This document shows positions 8,099 to 16,769 of a DNA stretch of 64,000 nucleotides, piece by piece; the stretch's first letter is position 1; the number at the start of each line of letters is the position of its first letter. Origin of the DNA: Perlabentimonas gracilis (GTDB lineage Bacteria; Bacteroidota; Bacteroidia; Bacteroidales; Tenuifilaceae). The stretch covers positions 248,001 to 312,000 of the forward strand of contig NZ_JAANIG010000001.1 in assembly GCF_011174675.1 (NCBI RefSeq). Reading direction: 5' to 3'. Under the pieces are notes generated by a model, which had not been told where the DNA came from, ran no database searches, and saw nothing but the letters and a program-made list of their open reading frames with translations. A program made the position numbers and the translations under genes.

Positions 8099-10717
8099 AT
8101 GACTATTACCAATTGTAAGTCGTTTAAAGGGTTGCTGTTAACCCTAACCATTACCCTATTTTTTTCATCATCGTTGTTTTCGCAGGCACTAATCAAGCCA
8201 GTTGAGCATTTTGGTTTTGAACCGGGAGCCGACAGGATGCTCTTTGGATACGAGCAGATGATGGAGTACTTCAAACTACTCGAGAACCAAACCGGGAGGG
8301 TGAAAACCTTCGAGATTGGCAAAACCCCAATGGGCCGTCCATTGTACATGGTTTGCATATCGTCCGAGGAGAATATCAGAAATATTGAGGAGTTGAAGGA
8401 GATCAACCGAAGGTTAGCATTGGATTACAGTATAGCTAAGCATGAGGTAAGTGAGTTAAAGGCAAAAGGGCGTGTATTTGTGCTTGGAACCCTAAGCATG
8501 CACTCTACAGAGGTTGCACCGGCACAAGCTGCTCCCACCATTGCTTACCTGCTGGCCAAGGCCAAGGGGACAGATACACTCAGCTGGCTCGATAATACAG
8601 TTTACATGATGGTGCCAAGTCATAATCCCGACGGGATGAATATGGTGGTTGATAACTATATTGCGAATAAAGACACAAAGTATGAGGGCACTAGCCTACC
8701 GGGAGTTTACCACAAGTATGTAGGGCACAATATCAACAGAGATTTTGTGCTGCTAAGTCAACCCGAGAACAAGGCCATTTCTGCACTTACCAGCACGGAG
8801 TGGTTCCCCCAGGTTATGGTTGAGAAACACCAGATGGGAACCACTGGAGTTCGGTTCTTTGTGCCGCCAAACCACGACCCTATTGCCCAGAATATTGACG
8901 AAACGTTGTGGAGCTGGATTGGTATTTTTGGCGCCAATATGCTGAACGATATGACAGCCCTTGGCCAAACCGGCATTGCACAGCGTCATCAGTTCGATAA
9001 CTATTGGCCCGGTTCCACCGAAACCTGCCTCTGGAAAAACGTAATTAGTTTCCTTACCGAATCGGCCTCGGTGAAAACGGCTTCGCCAGTTTACATTGAG
9101 ATGAATGAGCTCAAGGTGAGGGGTAAAGGCTTGTCGGAATATAAGAAAGGGGCTAACCTAATTGCTCCATGGCCCGGTGGTTGGTGGCGTTTGTCCGATT
9201 TGGTGGCCTATGAGCTTAGCTCAACCTTCTCGATGCTAAAAACTGCCGCAATGAATAGGGAGTCCCTACTACAGTACCGAAATGATATCTGTAAGAAGGA
9301 GTACGCCAAGGGGCTTAATCAACCACCCTATTACTACATTTTGCCCTCGGTACAGAATAACCAGAGTGAGCTACATAGGTTGGCAGAGCTAATGCAAGAG
9401 CATGGCGTAGAGGTAAATCAACTAGCTACCGATATAACAATCAATAGTAAAATATATAGTAAGGACGATATGGTGATCTCGCTTGCCCAGCCCTTTAGGG
9501 CATTCATCAAGGAGGTGATGGAAAAGCAGGAGTACCCCGAGAGACGTTACACCCCTCGAGGAGAGATTATTAAGCCGTACGATATCACCACGTGGTCGCT
9601 TCCGCTTACCATGGGGCTGCAGTCGTTCGAGATTAACACCAAGTCGGCTTTGTTGGAGACAAATCTCAAGAGCTATCATAGTCCGGATTATACCGTTGCC
9701 GATACGCAAAATGCTGATTATACAGTGTTTTCGGCAGGAAGTAACGAGAGCTACCTAGCCGCATTTACCATGCTTGCCAAGGGTGGTGAGGTGTATCGAT
9801 TAATAGATGATTTTCACTCGGGCGATGCTCTGCTTGATGCAGGTTGCTTTGTGATGAGATCGAAGGATATGGATAAGTTGGCAGGAGTAAGGCTAACCAT
9901 ATCGCCTGTCCAGGCAGTTGCCCTTGGACCCAATCAGCTTAAACCTGTGAAATTACCCAAAATAGCACTGGTTGAAACTTGGTTCCACGATATGGATGCC
10001 GGCTGGACCCGCTTTATCTTCGATAGCTATAGCATTCCATACACCGTGATTCGACCCGATAACCTAACCGATGCTAAAAGCTTGAGAAACGTTGACCTTA
10101 TAATATTTCCCAACTCTAACGCCGACCTATTAATGTCGGGCAAACGGAAGCGGGGTGGTGATTATATGCCTATGAATATGCCTCCCGAGTACACCAAGGG
10201 GATGGGTAAGCAGGGTAAGCAGAACCTGCTAAAATTTATCGATAATGGTGGTATTGTGCTTTCCTGGGGGCAATCCACTGAGCTGTTCCTTGGAATGCAG
10301 GAGGTTGAGCAGGGAAAGGATAGCAAGGAGGAGTTTACCCTTCCGGTTATCGATGTTTCAGCATCTCTTGCCAAAGATGGTTTTGAGGCCATAGGTTGCC
10401 ATGTAAAGGTAAATTCCATAAAGCATCCCTTAACCCTTGGTATGCCCAGCTCGTTCCCCATATTCTTCACCGGAAGTCCTGTTTTTGAAACGTCAGTTCC
10501 CTACTTCGATACCGACAGAAGGGTAGTGCTGTCGTTTCCCGAGGGCGATCCCAAGCTTAGCGGCTATATTAAGCACGGCGAGCTGCTCGAGCACAAGGCG
10601 GCGCTGGTTTGGGTGAAAAAGAATAAGGGTCAGCTAGTTCTCTTCGGATTTAATCCACAGTTCCGAGGGCAAACATCGGGTACATTTAAACTGCTTTTCA
10701 ATAGTCTGTTGCTTTAA
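8099..10717 (+). CDS. Secreted M14-type zinc carboxypeptidase-like protein with C-terminal amidotransferase-like region
   Basis: An 872-residue protein with a cleavable signal peptide (hydrophobic stretch about 11-28, cleavage near FSQA). The M14 metal motif HxxE is present as H135-S-T-E138, with the associated HNPDG at 175-179, NRDF, and a later histidine in EKHQMG (His244) that can be the third zinc ligand. The peptidase domain covers roughly 45-400. The remainder (about 620-870) includes a segment starting KIALVETWFHDMD that resembles the class I glutamine amidotransferase fold found in related long M14 proteins. The exact cleavage specificity cannot be told. It is a single gene between a terminator and the histidine kinase. 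Confidence 0.85.
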   Translation: MTITNCKSFKGLLLTLTITLFFSSSLFSQALIKPVEHFGFEPGADRMLFGYEQMMEYFKLLENQTGRVKTFEIGKTPMGRPLYMVCISSEENIRNIEELKEINRRLALDYSIAKHEVSELKAKGRVFVLGTLSMHSTEVAPAQAAPTIAYLLAKAKGTDTLSWLDNTVYMMVPSHNPDGMNMVVDNYIANKDTKYEGTSLPGVYHKYVGHNINRDFVLLSQPENKAISALTSTEWFPQVMVEKHQMGTTGVRFFVPPNHDPIAQNIDETLWSWIGIFGANMLNDMTALGQTGIAQRHQFDNYWPGSTETCLWKNVISFLTESASVKTASPVYIEMNELKVRGKGLSEYKKGANLIAPWPGGWWRLSDLVAYELSSTFSMLKTAAMNRESLLQYRNDICKKEYAKGLNQPPYYYILPSVQNNQSELHRLAELMQEHGVEVNQLATDITINSKIYSKDDMVISLAQPFRAFIKEVMEKQEYPERRYTPRGEIIKPYDITTWSLPLTMGLQSFEINTKSALLETNLKSYHSPDYTVADTQNADYTVFSAGSNESYLAAFTMLAKGGEVYRLIDDFHSGDALLDAGCFVMRSKDMDKLAGVRLTISPVQAVALGPNQLKPVKLPKIALVETWFHDMDAGWTRFIFDSYSIPYTVIRPDNLTDAKSLRNVDLIIFPNSNADLLMSGKRKRGGDYMPMNMPPEYTKGMGKQGKQNLLKFIDNGGIVLSWGQSTELFLGMQEVEQGKDSKEEFTLPVIDVSASLAKDGFEAIGCHVKVNSIKHPLTLGMPSSFPIFFTGSPVFETSVPYFDTDRRVVLSFPEGDPKLSGYIKHGELLEHKAALVWVKKNKGQLVLFGFNPQFRGQTSGTFKLLFNSLLL

Positions 10718-10813
10718 TCTGCTGTCTCGAACATATTAAATTGGCAGAATGTTATCCTTTGCAGTGTGTTTTTTTTTGATTTACTTCAAGGAAACTTTTG
10801 CATATAGTTTAAG

Positions 10814-13135
10814 ATGTTCAGCAGAAAGCCATACACAAGCATAAGGGTCTCAATATCAGCTGCAATAATTACGGCGGCATTCTTTGTGTTTCTTTTCTTC
10901 TACCTCGGTATAAATCTTCGGGAGTATATATACGAGGACTCAAAGGAGATAGCAAAGGAGATGTCGAGAAGCGCAGCGGTGCAAACCGAAAGGTACTTTA
11001 ACTCTGCGTTGTGGGTTGCCAAATCTATGGCCAGTAAAGCAATGCTAATTAGGAAACTCGGAGGGGAGAGGCAAGAGGTTAGAGACATCTTAATAGCCGA
11101 ACTTCGCGAGAATCAAAATTTTTTAGGGGCATGGACCCTTTGGGAGTCCAATGCTTTTGATGGGAAGGATCAACTTTACGCCGGAAAGCATCTGCACAAC
11201 CGTATGGGTACGTTGGGTAATGGTTATTTCTATTACAACGATAGCATCCATATGGAGATTATGGGCAAAAGCGATTACACGGGATTGTACTACGTGTTGG
11301 CAAAAGAGAAACGGTCTGAATCTATTCTCGAACCCTATAGGTGGACCTATGGTAACGTTAAGAAGAGTTTTTATGGAACATCCATAAGTATACCACTAAT
11401 AGATGAAGGTGAGTTTTTAGGGGCGATTGGAATAGATATTGACATCGATGAACTGCAAATAGAACTTAGTAAAACCAGACCATACAAATCGGGTTACCTT
11501 ACGCTTATTACTAGCAAATGTAAAATTGTTAACCACCCCGACAGTTCTTTCGTTACTCAAAACTTCTTCAGCGTAATTTCAAAGGCCGATTCATTAAGCT
11601 ACGCAACCTTTTTGCAGGGCAAAGAGCTTACCCTCGAAACCGTATCGGAATTTACCGGAGAAAAGGTTTTCCGGTTTTTCTATCCTATAAACATCGGAGG
11701 GAGTAAGCCTTGGAGTATAATGGTGGAATTGCCCATAAGTGATACCACAGCCCGATCGAACCAACTAATAGTGGTTGCCCTAATAATACTCCTAGTTGGG
11801 CTGGGGCTAATCATATTCTTAATATTCAACATACTCGATCGTCGTCGTTACGAAAGAACCATTCTGGGGGCAATGGACGAACTTGAGAAAAAGGGAAAGA
11901 TTGCTGCCGATAATGCCCGTAATTACCGCGAAATATTCAACTCCACCAGCGAGGCCATTATTGTTTACGACCCCGATGGTAAGGTGATACTCGATGTGAA
12001 CGATATCGTTCTAAGCATGTTTGGTTATAGTACCAAGGATGAGATTATTGGCAAAAGACTTCGTATGCTAAGCTACGAGCAGCCACCCTATAAAGTTGAT
12101 GATGCGGAGGTGTTTGTATCGAAAGCACTTCAAGAAGATGCCCAAGTATTTGAATGGATGGCCAAGCGAAGCAATGGCGAAAGCTTTTGGGCCGAGGTGT
12201 CGTTGCGCAGTGCAATAATAAATGGGCATAGACGAATACTTACTGTTGTAAGAGATATATCAGAGAAAAAGAAGTCGGCTACGGAGCTTGAGCAGTACAG
12301 AAATCATTTGGAGCTGTTGGTGAAAGAGCGGACCGAGGAGTTGGAGGCTGCTAACGAGGAACTGACGGCCATTAATGATGAGCTTTACGATCAGAAATCC
12401 AAGCTGCAGGAGGCTATGGTCGATCTTAAAAACGCGCAGCATCAACTTATTCAGTCAGAAAAATTGGCCTCACTAGGGGTATTGGCCTCGGGCATTGCCC
12501 ATGAAATAAATAATCCGCTAAACTTTATCCAAGGCGGAATTCTAGGAATTGAGAACTATTTCGATAGGCACTTCCCGGATCATAAGGTAAATATCGAGCC
12601 GCTGGTTAGCGCCATTAGGGAGGGAATTCATCGTTCGGTGGTTATTGTAAGCAGCCTAAACCATTACACACGCAAGGACGACCAAACCAAGGCTATATGC
12701 GATATCCATACCATAATCAGCAATAGCCTAATTATGATTCAGGGACAGATTGGCAATGGTATAACATTGCATTGTAGTTACCATGATGGGCCATTACACG
12801 TTTTATGTAACGAAGGTCAACTTCATCAAGCGTTTCTTAACATTCTGCTCAACTCAGTACAAGCAATTGAGGGTAGCGGGATAATTGATCTTACAACAAT
12901 AGCCACACCCAAAAAAGTGCGAATTGTTATTAGAGATAATGGGAAAGGGATAAGCCCCGAGAACCTAAACAAAATAACTGATCCTTTCTTTACAACAAAA
13001 GAACCAGGGCAGGGTACTGGCCTGGGGTTATCAATAGTACAGACAATAATTCACGAACATAAAGGAAAGGTCGATTTTGAATCGATTGAAGGTGAGGGAA
13101 CCTCAGTAACCATAACCCTACCCCTAAAAAATTAA
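10814..13135 (+). CDS. Membrane sensor histidine kinase (dCache-PAS-HisKA-HATPase)
   Basis: A 773-residue sensor kinase. Two membrane helices (about 11-33 and 317-340) bracket an extracytoplasmic domain of about 280 residues with dCache features (LGAIGIDIDIDEL). A PAS domain follows at about 365-490 (IFNSTSEAIIVYDPDGKV), then a coiled coil rich in Glu/Leu (490-550), and a catalytic core. The phosphoacceptor is His563 in ASGIAHEINNPLNF; the N box (NILLNSVQAI), G1 (DNGKGI) and G2 (GQGTGLGLSIV) boxes are intact. A receiver-only regulator follows after 4 bases, so the pair probably acts together. The ligand is unknown. Confidence 0.93.
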   Translation: MFSRKPYTSIRVSISAAIITAAFFVFLFFYLGINLREYIYEDSKEIAKEMSRSAAVQTERYFNSALWVAKSMASKAMLIRKLGGERQEVRDILIAELRENQNFLGAWTLWESNAFDGKDQLYAGKHLHNRMGTLGNGYFYYNDSIHMEIMGKSDYTGLYYVLAKEKRSESILEPYRWTYGNVKKSFYGTSISIPLIDEGEFLGAIGIDIDIDELQIELSKTRPYKSGYLTLITSKCKIVNHPDSSFVTQNFFSVISKADSLSYATFLQGKELTLETVSEFTGEKVFRFFYPINIGGSKPWSIMVELPISDTTARSNQLIVVALIILLVGLGLIIFLIFNILDRRRYERTILGAMDELEKKGKIAADNARNYREIFNSTSEAIIVYDPDGKVILDVNDIVLSMFGYSTKDEIIGKRLRMLSYEQPPYKVDDAEVFVSKALQEDAQVFEWMAKRSNGESFWAEVSLRSAIINGHRRILTVVRDISEKKKSATELEQYRNHLELLVKERTEELEAANEELTAINDELYDQKSKLQEAMVDLKNAQHQLIQSEKLASLGVLASGIAHEINNPLNFIQGGILGIENYFDRHFPDHKVNIEPLVSAIREGIHRSVVIVSSLNHYTRKDDQTKAICDIHTIISNSLIMIQGQIGNGITLHCSYHDGPLHVLCNEGQLHQAFLNILLNSVQAIEGSGIIDLTTIATPKKVRIVIRDNGKGISPENLNKITDPFFTTKEPGQGTGLGLSIVQTIIHEHKGKVDFESIEGEGTSVTITLPLKN

Positions 13136-13139
13136 TGTG

Positions 13140-13523
13140 ATGAGTAACCGGTTAAAACTTCTGTTTGTTGATGATGAGCCAATTAACCTGATGCTTTTTC
13201 AAACATGCTTTGGGGAGAGCTACCATGTAATTACTGCCGAATCGGGAGCTGAGGCTTTGAAGATACTTGCCGAAAATAGCGATATATCAGTTGTTTTTAC
13301 CGATATGAAGATGCCTTGGATGAGCGGCGTTGAGTTTGCCCGTAAGGCAAAGCCTTTGTATCCTCGTATAGCGTTCTATATTCTTACGGGGTATGGGTTG
13401 TCCGAACTTATTCAGCAAGCAATAGACGATGGAGTGTTGAATGGGTGCTTATTCAAGCCTTTTGATATCGATGAGGTGGAGCAGGCTATTGTTGATGTTG
13501 TTAATGCCAACATTCGCAGCTAG
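13140..13523 (+). CDS. Single-domain response regulator
   Basis: A 127-residue receiver domain without an output domain. The acidic pocket is D11-D12, the phosphorylation site is Asp55 in VFTDMKMP, and the switch lysine lies in LFKPFD. I chose the ATG at 13140 over the in-frame GTG one codon upstream. It lies directly after the histidine kinase gene and is presumably its partner; the output must go through another protein, for example by protein interaction or a further phosphotransfer. Confidence 0.92.
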   Translation: MSNRLKLLFVDDEPINLMLFQTCFGESYHVITAESGAEALKILAENSDISVVFTDMKMPWMSGVEFARKAKPLYPRIAFYILTGYGLSELIQQAIDDGVLNGCLFKPFDIDEVEQAIVDVVNANIRS

Positions 13524-13557
13524 TAGTACACTGCATTACCATAGAAACTACTAAACA

Positions 13558-13590
13558 AGAGACCCCATTGAAATGCTCAATGGGGTCTCT
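13558..13590. terminator. Bidirectional terminator between convergent genes
   Basis: A perfect 14-bp stem (AGAGACCCCATTGA and its complement) with a 5-base loop AATGC lies between the plus-strand response regulator and the minus-strand Spy-like gene. There is no long T tract on either side, but position and stem length make it a likely shared terminator. Confidence 0.75.
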
Positions 13591-13614
13591 CTAACTCAAC
13601 TCTAAACCATTGTT

Positions 13615-14145
13615 CTAGTACCTTCCGCGTCCACCACCACCCATGGTGCCTTTTCCGCGGCTCATTCTATTCGCCTTGCGTGCGTTAAACGCAACCCTTT
13701 GTTCGTCGGTTAGTAGTGATGCTACCTCGGCTCTATGGGCTGCACCTTTTTTCTGGATACTGGTGCGAAGCGCTCCCATCTCGTCGATAGTTTTGTTTAT
13801 AGCATTCAAGTCTTGCTTATCGGCCGATTGAAGCGTACGAAGACGAGCGCGTTTCTCGTTTAACTCGTTGCGCAAGGGCGTTACCTCCTTCAGGTGCTGT
13901 GTGCGAAGATTGGTAATTTTGGCATCCTGCTCTTCGGTTAAATTCAATATGCACTGACCTGTACCTCTGTAGGGGCGATTGCCATAATTCATCATACCTT
14001 GCCCTTGAGCATTGTACATCATGCCTTGGCCATCGGCATTGCCACCTATTCTTTGTCCTTGTCCACGCTGAGCAATCGCATCGGTGTTGGTGAACATTAA
14101 TCCAGCCATAAAGGCTACTGCTGCAATAAGACTAATCCTTTTCAT
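13615..14145 (-). CDS. Spy/CpxP-like LTxxQ periplasmic protein
   Basis: A 176-residue exported protein: signal peptide (about 1-25, ending DAIAQ), a Gly/Gln/Asn-rich linker (RGQGQ and QGMMYNAQGQGMM), then an all-helical domain at about 60-155 with two LTxxQ-type motifs (LTEEQDAKI and LTDEQRVAF). This is the arrangement of the Spy/CpxP family of periplasmic chaperones and metal/stress sensors. The tail is basic and glycine-rich (GKGTMGGGGRGRY). It is the last gene of the sigma/anti-sigma cluster, 69 bases after the CnrX-like gene, so it may be an effector of that stress response. Confidence 0.82.
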   Translation of the reverse strand: MKRISLIAAVAFMAGLMFTNTDAIAQRGQGQRIGGNADGQGMMYNAQGQGMMNYGNRPYRGTGQCILNLTEEQDAKITNLRTQHLKEVTPLRNELNEKRARLRTLQSADKQDLNAINKTIDEMGALRTSIQKKGAAHRAEVASLLTDEQRVAFNARKANRMSRGKGTMGGGGRGRY

Positions 14146-14193
14146 AACTATTGTGTGTTTTGGTTTTACAAATTATTTGGTAATTATTAAGTT

Positions 14194-14209
14194 ACATTAG
14201 CGCTAATGT
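14194..14209. promoter_or_regulatory. 16-bp perfect palindrome upstream of the Spy-like gene
   Basis: ACATTAGCGCTAATGT is a perfect palindrome in the 69-base gap between the CnrX-like and Spy-like genes. With no loop it is more like a protein-binding site than a terminator. The binding protein is unknown. Confidence 0.45.
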
Positions 14210-14214
14210 TGAAC

Positions 14215-14751
14215 CTATTCGTTGGTAGTTGTGCTTCGTCTGTGTTCCATTGGCTGCCTCCGTTCTCTGTGCAGCATTCGTTGGTTTTGTGGCATTGCTC
14301 TCCTAAATATCTTTTGTAAATTCTGATATTGTTCTGGCGAGCACACCTCGCGAAGCGTTACAAAGTGCTCAATGGTTGCCAGCTGCTGCTGCTCATGCAG
14401 ATGGCCAATTTCTGCTGCCAAACTATCGAGTTTTACCCTGTTGGGGTTTTCGGCATCTAGCTCCTGCATAATCATTCTGTGGTGTGCCTGTATTGCTCTT
14501 CTAATTTCTAGGTTCTCTTCAAAATAACTTCTTCTTAGCTCTTCAAATACCGTTTCCTGTTCGGGCGTTAATCCTAGTTCTGTTGATATGCTCCTACCCA
14601 GGTTTGGCCTTTGCCTACTGAATCCCTCTCTTGCGCTAGAGTCTTGTGGCTTTGGTTGTTTGAGTGCTATGGTGCCAATGGTTGCAATGTTTAGTGCCAC
14701 AAGCAGTATTACCGCTCCAACTAGCATCCTATTTTTTGTGAAAATATTCAT
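14215..14751 (-). CDS. Membrane-anchored CnrX/Spy-like periplasmic sensor
   Basis: A 178-residue protein with one N-terminal membrane helix (about 9-29) and a helical periplasmic domain. The segment TELGLTPEQETVFEELRRSYFE resembles the LTxxQ/heavy-metal-sensor family, and a second hairpin reads CSPEQYQNLQKIFRR. It lies 10 bases after the anti-sigma gene, the arrangement of CnrX-like sensors that regulate an anti-sigma factor from the periplasm. His-containing stretches (AIQAHHRM, IGHLHEQ) could bind metal, but this is inference. Confidence 0.75.
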   Translation of the reverse strand: MNIFTKNRMLVGAVILLVALNIATIGTIALKQPKPQDSSAREGFSRQRPNLGRSISTELGLTPEQETVFEELRRSYFEENLEIRRAIQAHHRMIMQELDAENPNRVKLDSLAAEIGHLHEQQQLATIEHFVTLREVCSPEQYQNLQKIFRRAMPQNQRMLHRERRQPMEHRRSTTTNE

Positions 14752-14761
14752 GGCTCTCGCT

Positions 14762-15202
14762 TTAGTTGTTATCGTCTAAAATTTCGTAGGGCGAAAATAC
14801 ATCGCTAGGAAAATACTCGTCGGCAAGCTGTGTCCACTGATCTTGATTGTTGCCATTTGTGTCGGCCACTGAAGCATTGAATAGCGTGCCAATTGCAATG
14901 CCAAAGGCTATGCCTGCAGCTGCTAGGGTGGCTATTGCAGATCTTCGCATTGGGATCACGGGCACTTTTACCGATTGGTTGCTGGTCTGTAGCCTGTTCC
15001 ATACTTTAGTAGCCAGATAAGGGTTAGGTTGATACTGCTCCTTTTCACCCTTTATGTCAATGTATATCTGCTTAAGGTTTTCAAGAGCAACTTGGCACTG
15101 CTCGCAGCTGGCTAGATGTTGCTCAACTCTGCTTTGCTGCTCTGTGTTGAGTTCTCCATCTAGGTAGCTTAGTAAGTTTATATTTGCCTCTTTGCACTTC
15201 AT
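14762..15202 (-). CDS. Anti-sigma factor with zinc-finger (zf-HC2) domain
   Basis: A 146-residue membrane anti-sigma factor. The N-terminal anti-sigma domain carries Cys3 and the HxxxCxxC motif His29, Cys33, Cys36 (QHLASCEQC). One transmembrane helix lies at about 85-105 (AIATLAAAGIAFGIAIGTLF), with a short acidic periplasmic tail. It follows the ECF sigma gene by 62 bases and should hold that sigma factor inactive at the membrane until a periplasmic signal is sensed, perhaps through the next gene. Confidence 0.88.
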   Translation of the reverse strand: MKCKEANINLLSYLDGELNTEQQSRVEQHLASCEQCQVALENLKQIYIDIKGEKEQYQPNPYLATKVWNRLQTSNQSVKVPVIPMRRSAIATLAAAGIAFGIAIGTLFNASVADTNGNNQDQWTQLADEYFPSDVFSPYEILDDNN

Positions 15203-15264
15203 CTCGTTTTGCTCTTTAATGGTTTAGACACTGTTTATGGTTATAACTTGCGGTTAGGGGTGTA

Positions 15265-15846
15265 TTATTTTTGCATTGCGCTTAAAATATGCTTCTGCAG
15301 ATTTGCTTTGGCTCTAAAGAGCAACGACTCTACCGACGATAGGCTAACCTCCATAACATCTGCAATCTCTTTGTACGATAGGTCTTGGTACTTACTTAGA
15401 ATAAATGCGATTCGCTGATTCTCGGGCAGCTTGTTTATCGACTCCTTAAGCATCATCTTGTTCTCACTGCGCTCAATATTGCTGTCGGGTCTTGTTCTGC
15501 TCTCATCTTCAATTTGAATGGGCTCTTCGTCGCTACTGCCCGATGTGAAAAAACTTTCGATGCTGCGGAATAGCCTCTCGCGTTTCTGTTTGCGTACAAA
15601 GTTCAGCGATTTGTTTACAGCAATTCTGTATATCCATGTCGATAGCTTGGCCTCCCTCCTGAAATCATTCAGCGACTCATAAACCTCAATAAACACCTCT
15701 TGGGCTATATCTTCGGCATCGGCGTACGAGTTTACAAACCCTTTGCACGTTTTTACTACAAGCTCTTGATATCTATCCACAAGCATAGCAAAAGCCTGTT
15801 GGCTATTGCGCTGTAGGATTTCCTCTATAAGCTCTTTGTCGGTCAT
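15265..15846 (-). CDS. ECF RNA polymerase sigma factor
   Basis: A 193-residue sigma-70 family protein of the ECF type. Region 2 contains YADAEDIAQEVFIEVY and TWIYRIAVNKSLNF; region 4 contains LSYKEIADVMEVSLSSVESL followed by LFRAKANLQKH. I start it at the ATG giving MTDKELIEEI; an upstream in-frame ATG would add 29 residues without family resemblance. It heads a minus-strand cluster with an anti-sigma factor and two envelope sensors, so an envelope-stress or metal response regulon is likely, with autoregulation of the cluster expected. Confidence 0.93.
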   Translation of the reverse strand: MTDKELIEEILQRNSQQAFAMLVDRYQELVVKTCKGFVNSYADAEDIAQEVFIEVYESLNDFRREAKLSTWIYRIAVNKSLNFVRKQKRERLFRSIESFFTSGSSDEEPIQIEDESRTRPDSNIERSENKMMLKESINKLPENQRIAFILSKYQDLSYKEIADVMEVSLSSVESLLFRAKANLQKHILSAMQK

Positions 15847-15972
15847 TAAATCGATTTGATAAGAAAATTTACTACCTTTCTTATGCGTTTGACACACGCA
15901 ATTTACAAAACTTGCGCCAGCATTCACATTCATTTTTTTTGATGCTTTAGGATATAATCATGCTTTACTTTA

Positions 15973-15980
15973 TACATTTG
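15973..15980 (+). promoter_or_regulatory. Candidate -7 box upstream of the 4-helix sensor gene
   Basis: TACATTTG matches the Bacteroidota -7 consensus TAnnTTTG, 21 bases before the ATG at 16002. I see no well-placed -33 TTTG, so the promoter is tentative. Confidence 0.4.
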
Positions 15981-16001
15981 TAGCTCAAAATTGTAAGCGT
16001 T

Positions 16002-16763
16002 ATGGGTATTCGTACAAAGATTATGCTTGGGTTTATCATCCTGGGGTCGATGCTTTTCATCTCAGGTGCCATCTCCATTTTCGAGCTTACCAAGCTTGGC
16101 CGTTCCTTTAAGGGGCTTATATACGACAACTATCGGAGTATTGATTACTCTCGGAATATGCTCGATGCCCTGGAGAAGCAAGAGAGCGCATTACTGCTTT
16201 ATGCCAATGGCGATTCAGCTGTGGCTGCCGAAAAGTTCTACAGAGCCCATAGCATAATTGTAGCCAATTTGGATAGCGCCTACTTGAACTTAAATCTAAA
16301 GGAAGAGGAAGCGTATGTCGACTCAGTTAGGGTTCACTACGCAGCTTTTATGTCGCTGGCCGAAAAATCATTCCAAAACCCCTGCTTTAACCTTAACGAT
16401 TATCTCTCCAACGTGAGTGGCTATACTATGGCTGCCAGTGAGCATGTAAAAAATCTTATTACCATAAATCAGCAGGGGCTGTTTAATTCCGCAGCATTTC
16501 TCGAGACCAGTGCTCAAAGAGCATCTATGCCAGGATTAATAGTAATTATTACCAGCATTATTTTCACCTTGGTATTTACATTTTTGGTGCATCACTACTT
16601 TGTTGAACCTATAATAAAACTTACCAAGGGTATTAACGATTACGTTAAGTTTAGGAAACCTTTTGATGTTGTTCTCGAGACCAAGGATGAGTTTCATAGC
16701 CTGAAAGAGTCAATATTAAGCTTAATCGCATTGCAAAAGGCTGGAGCAAAAAAGTTGGAGTAG
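16002..16763 (+). CDS. Membrane protein with four-helix-bundle sensor-like domain, no output domain
   Basis: A 253-residue protein with a membrane helix at about 7-29, a helical extracytoplasmic domain of about 145 residues (MLDALEKQESALLLYANGD is like the 4HB domains of chemoreceptors and KinB-type kinases), a second helix at about 176-198, and a HAMP-like cytoplasmic segment (VEPIIKLTKGINDYV). It then ends after a short helix without a kinase or methyl-accepting domain. It may be a truncated sensor or a stand-alone signalling protein. It is 6 bases upstream of trkH, so both are probably co-transcribed. Confidence 0.65.
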   Translation: MGIRTKIMLGFIILGSMLFISGAISIFELTKLGRSFKGLIYDNYRSIDYSRNMLDALEKQESALLLYANGDSAVAAEKFYRAHSIIVANLDSAYLNLNLKEEEAYVDSVRVHYAAFMSLAEKSFQNPCFNLNDYLSNVSGYTMAASEHVKNLITINQQGLFNSAAFLETSAQRASMPGLIVIITSIIFTLVFTFLVHHYFVEPIIKLTKGINDYVKFRKPFDVVLETKDEFHSLKESILSLIALQKAGAKKLE

Positions 16764-16769
16764 TACTAT

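Noticed and set aside
15847-15933. N-terminal extension of the ECF sigma factor
   Set aside because: The extra 29 residues have no similarity to region 1/2 of ECF sigma factors; MTDKELIEEI is a typical start.
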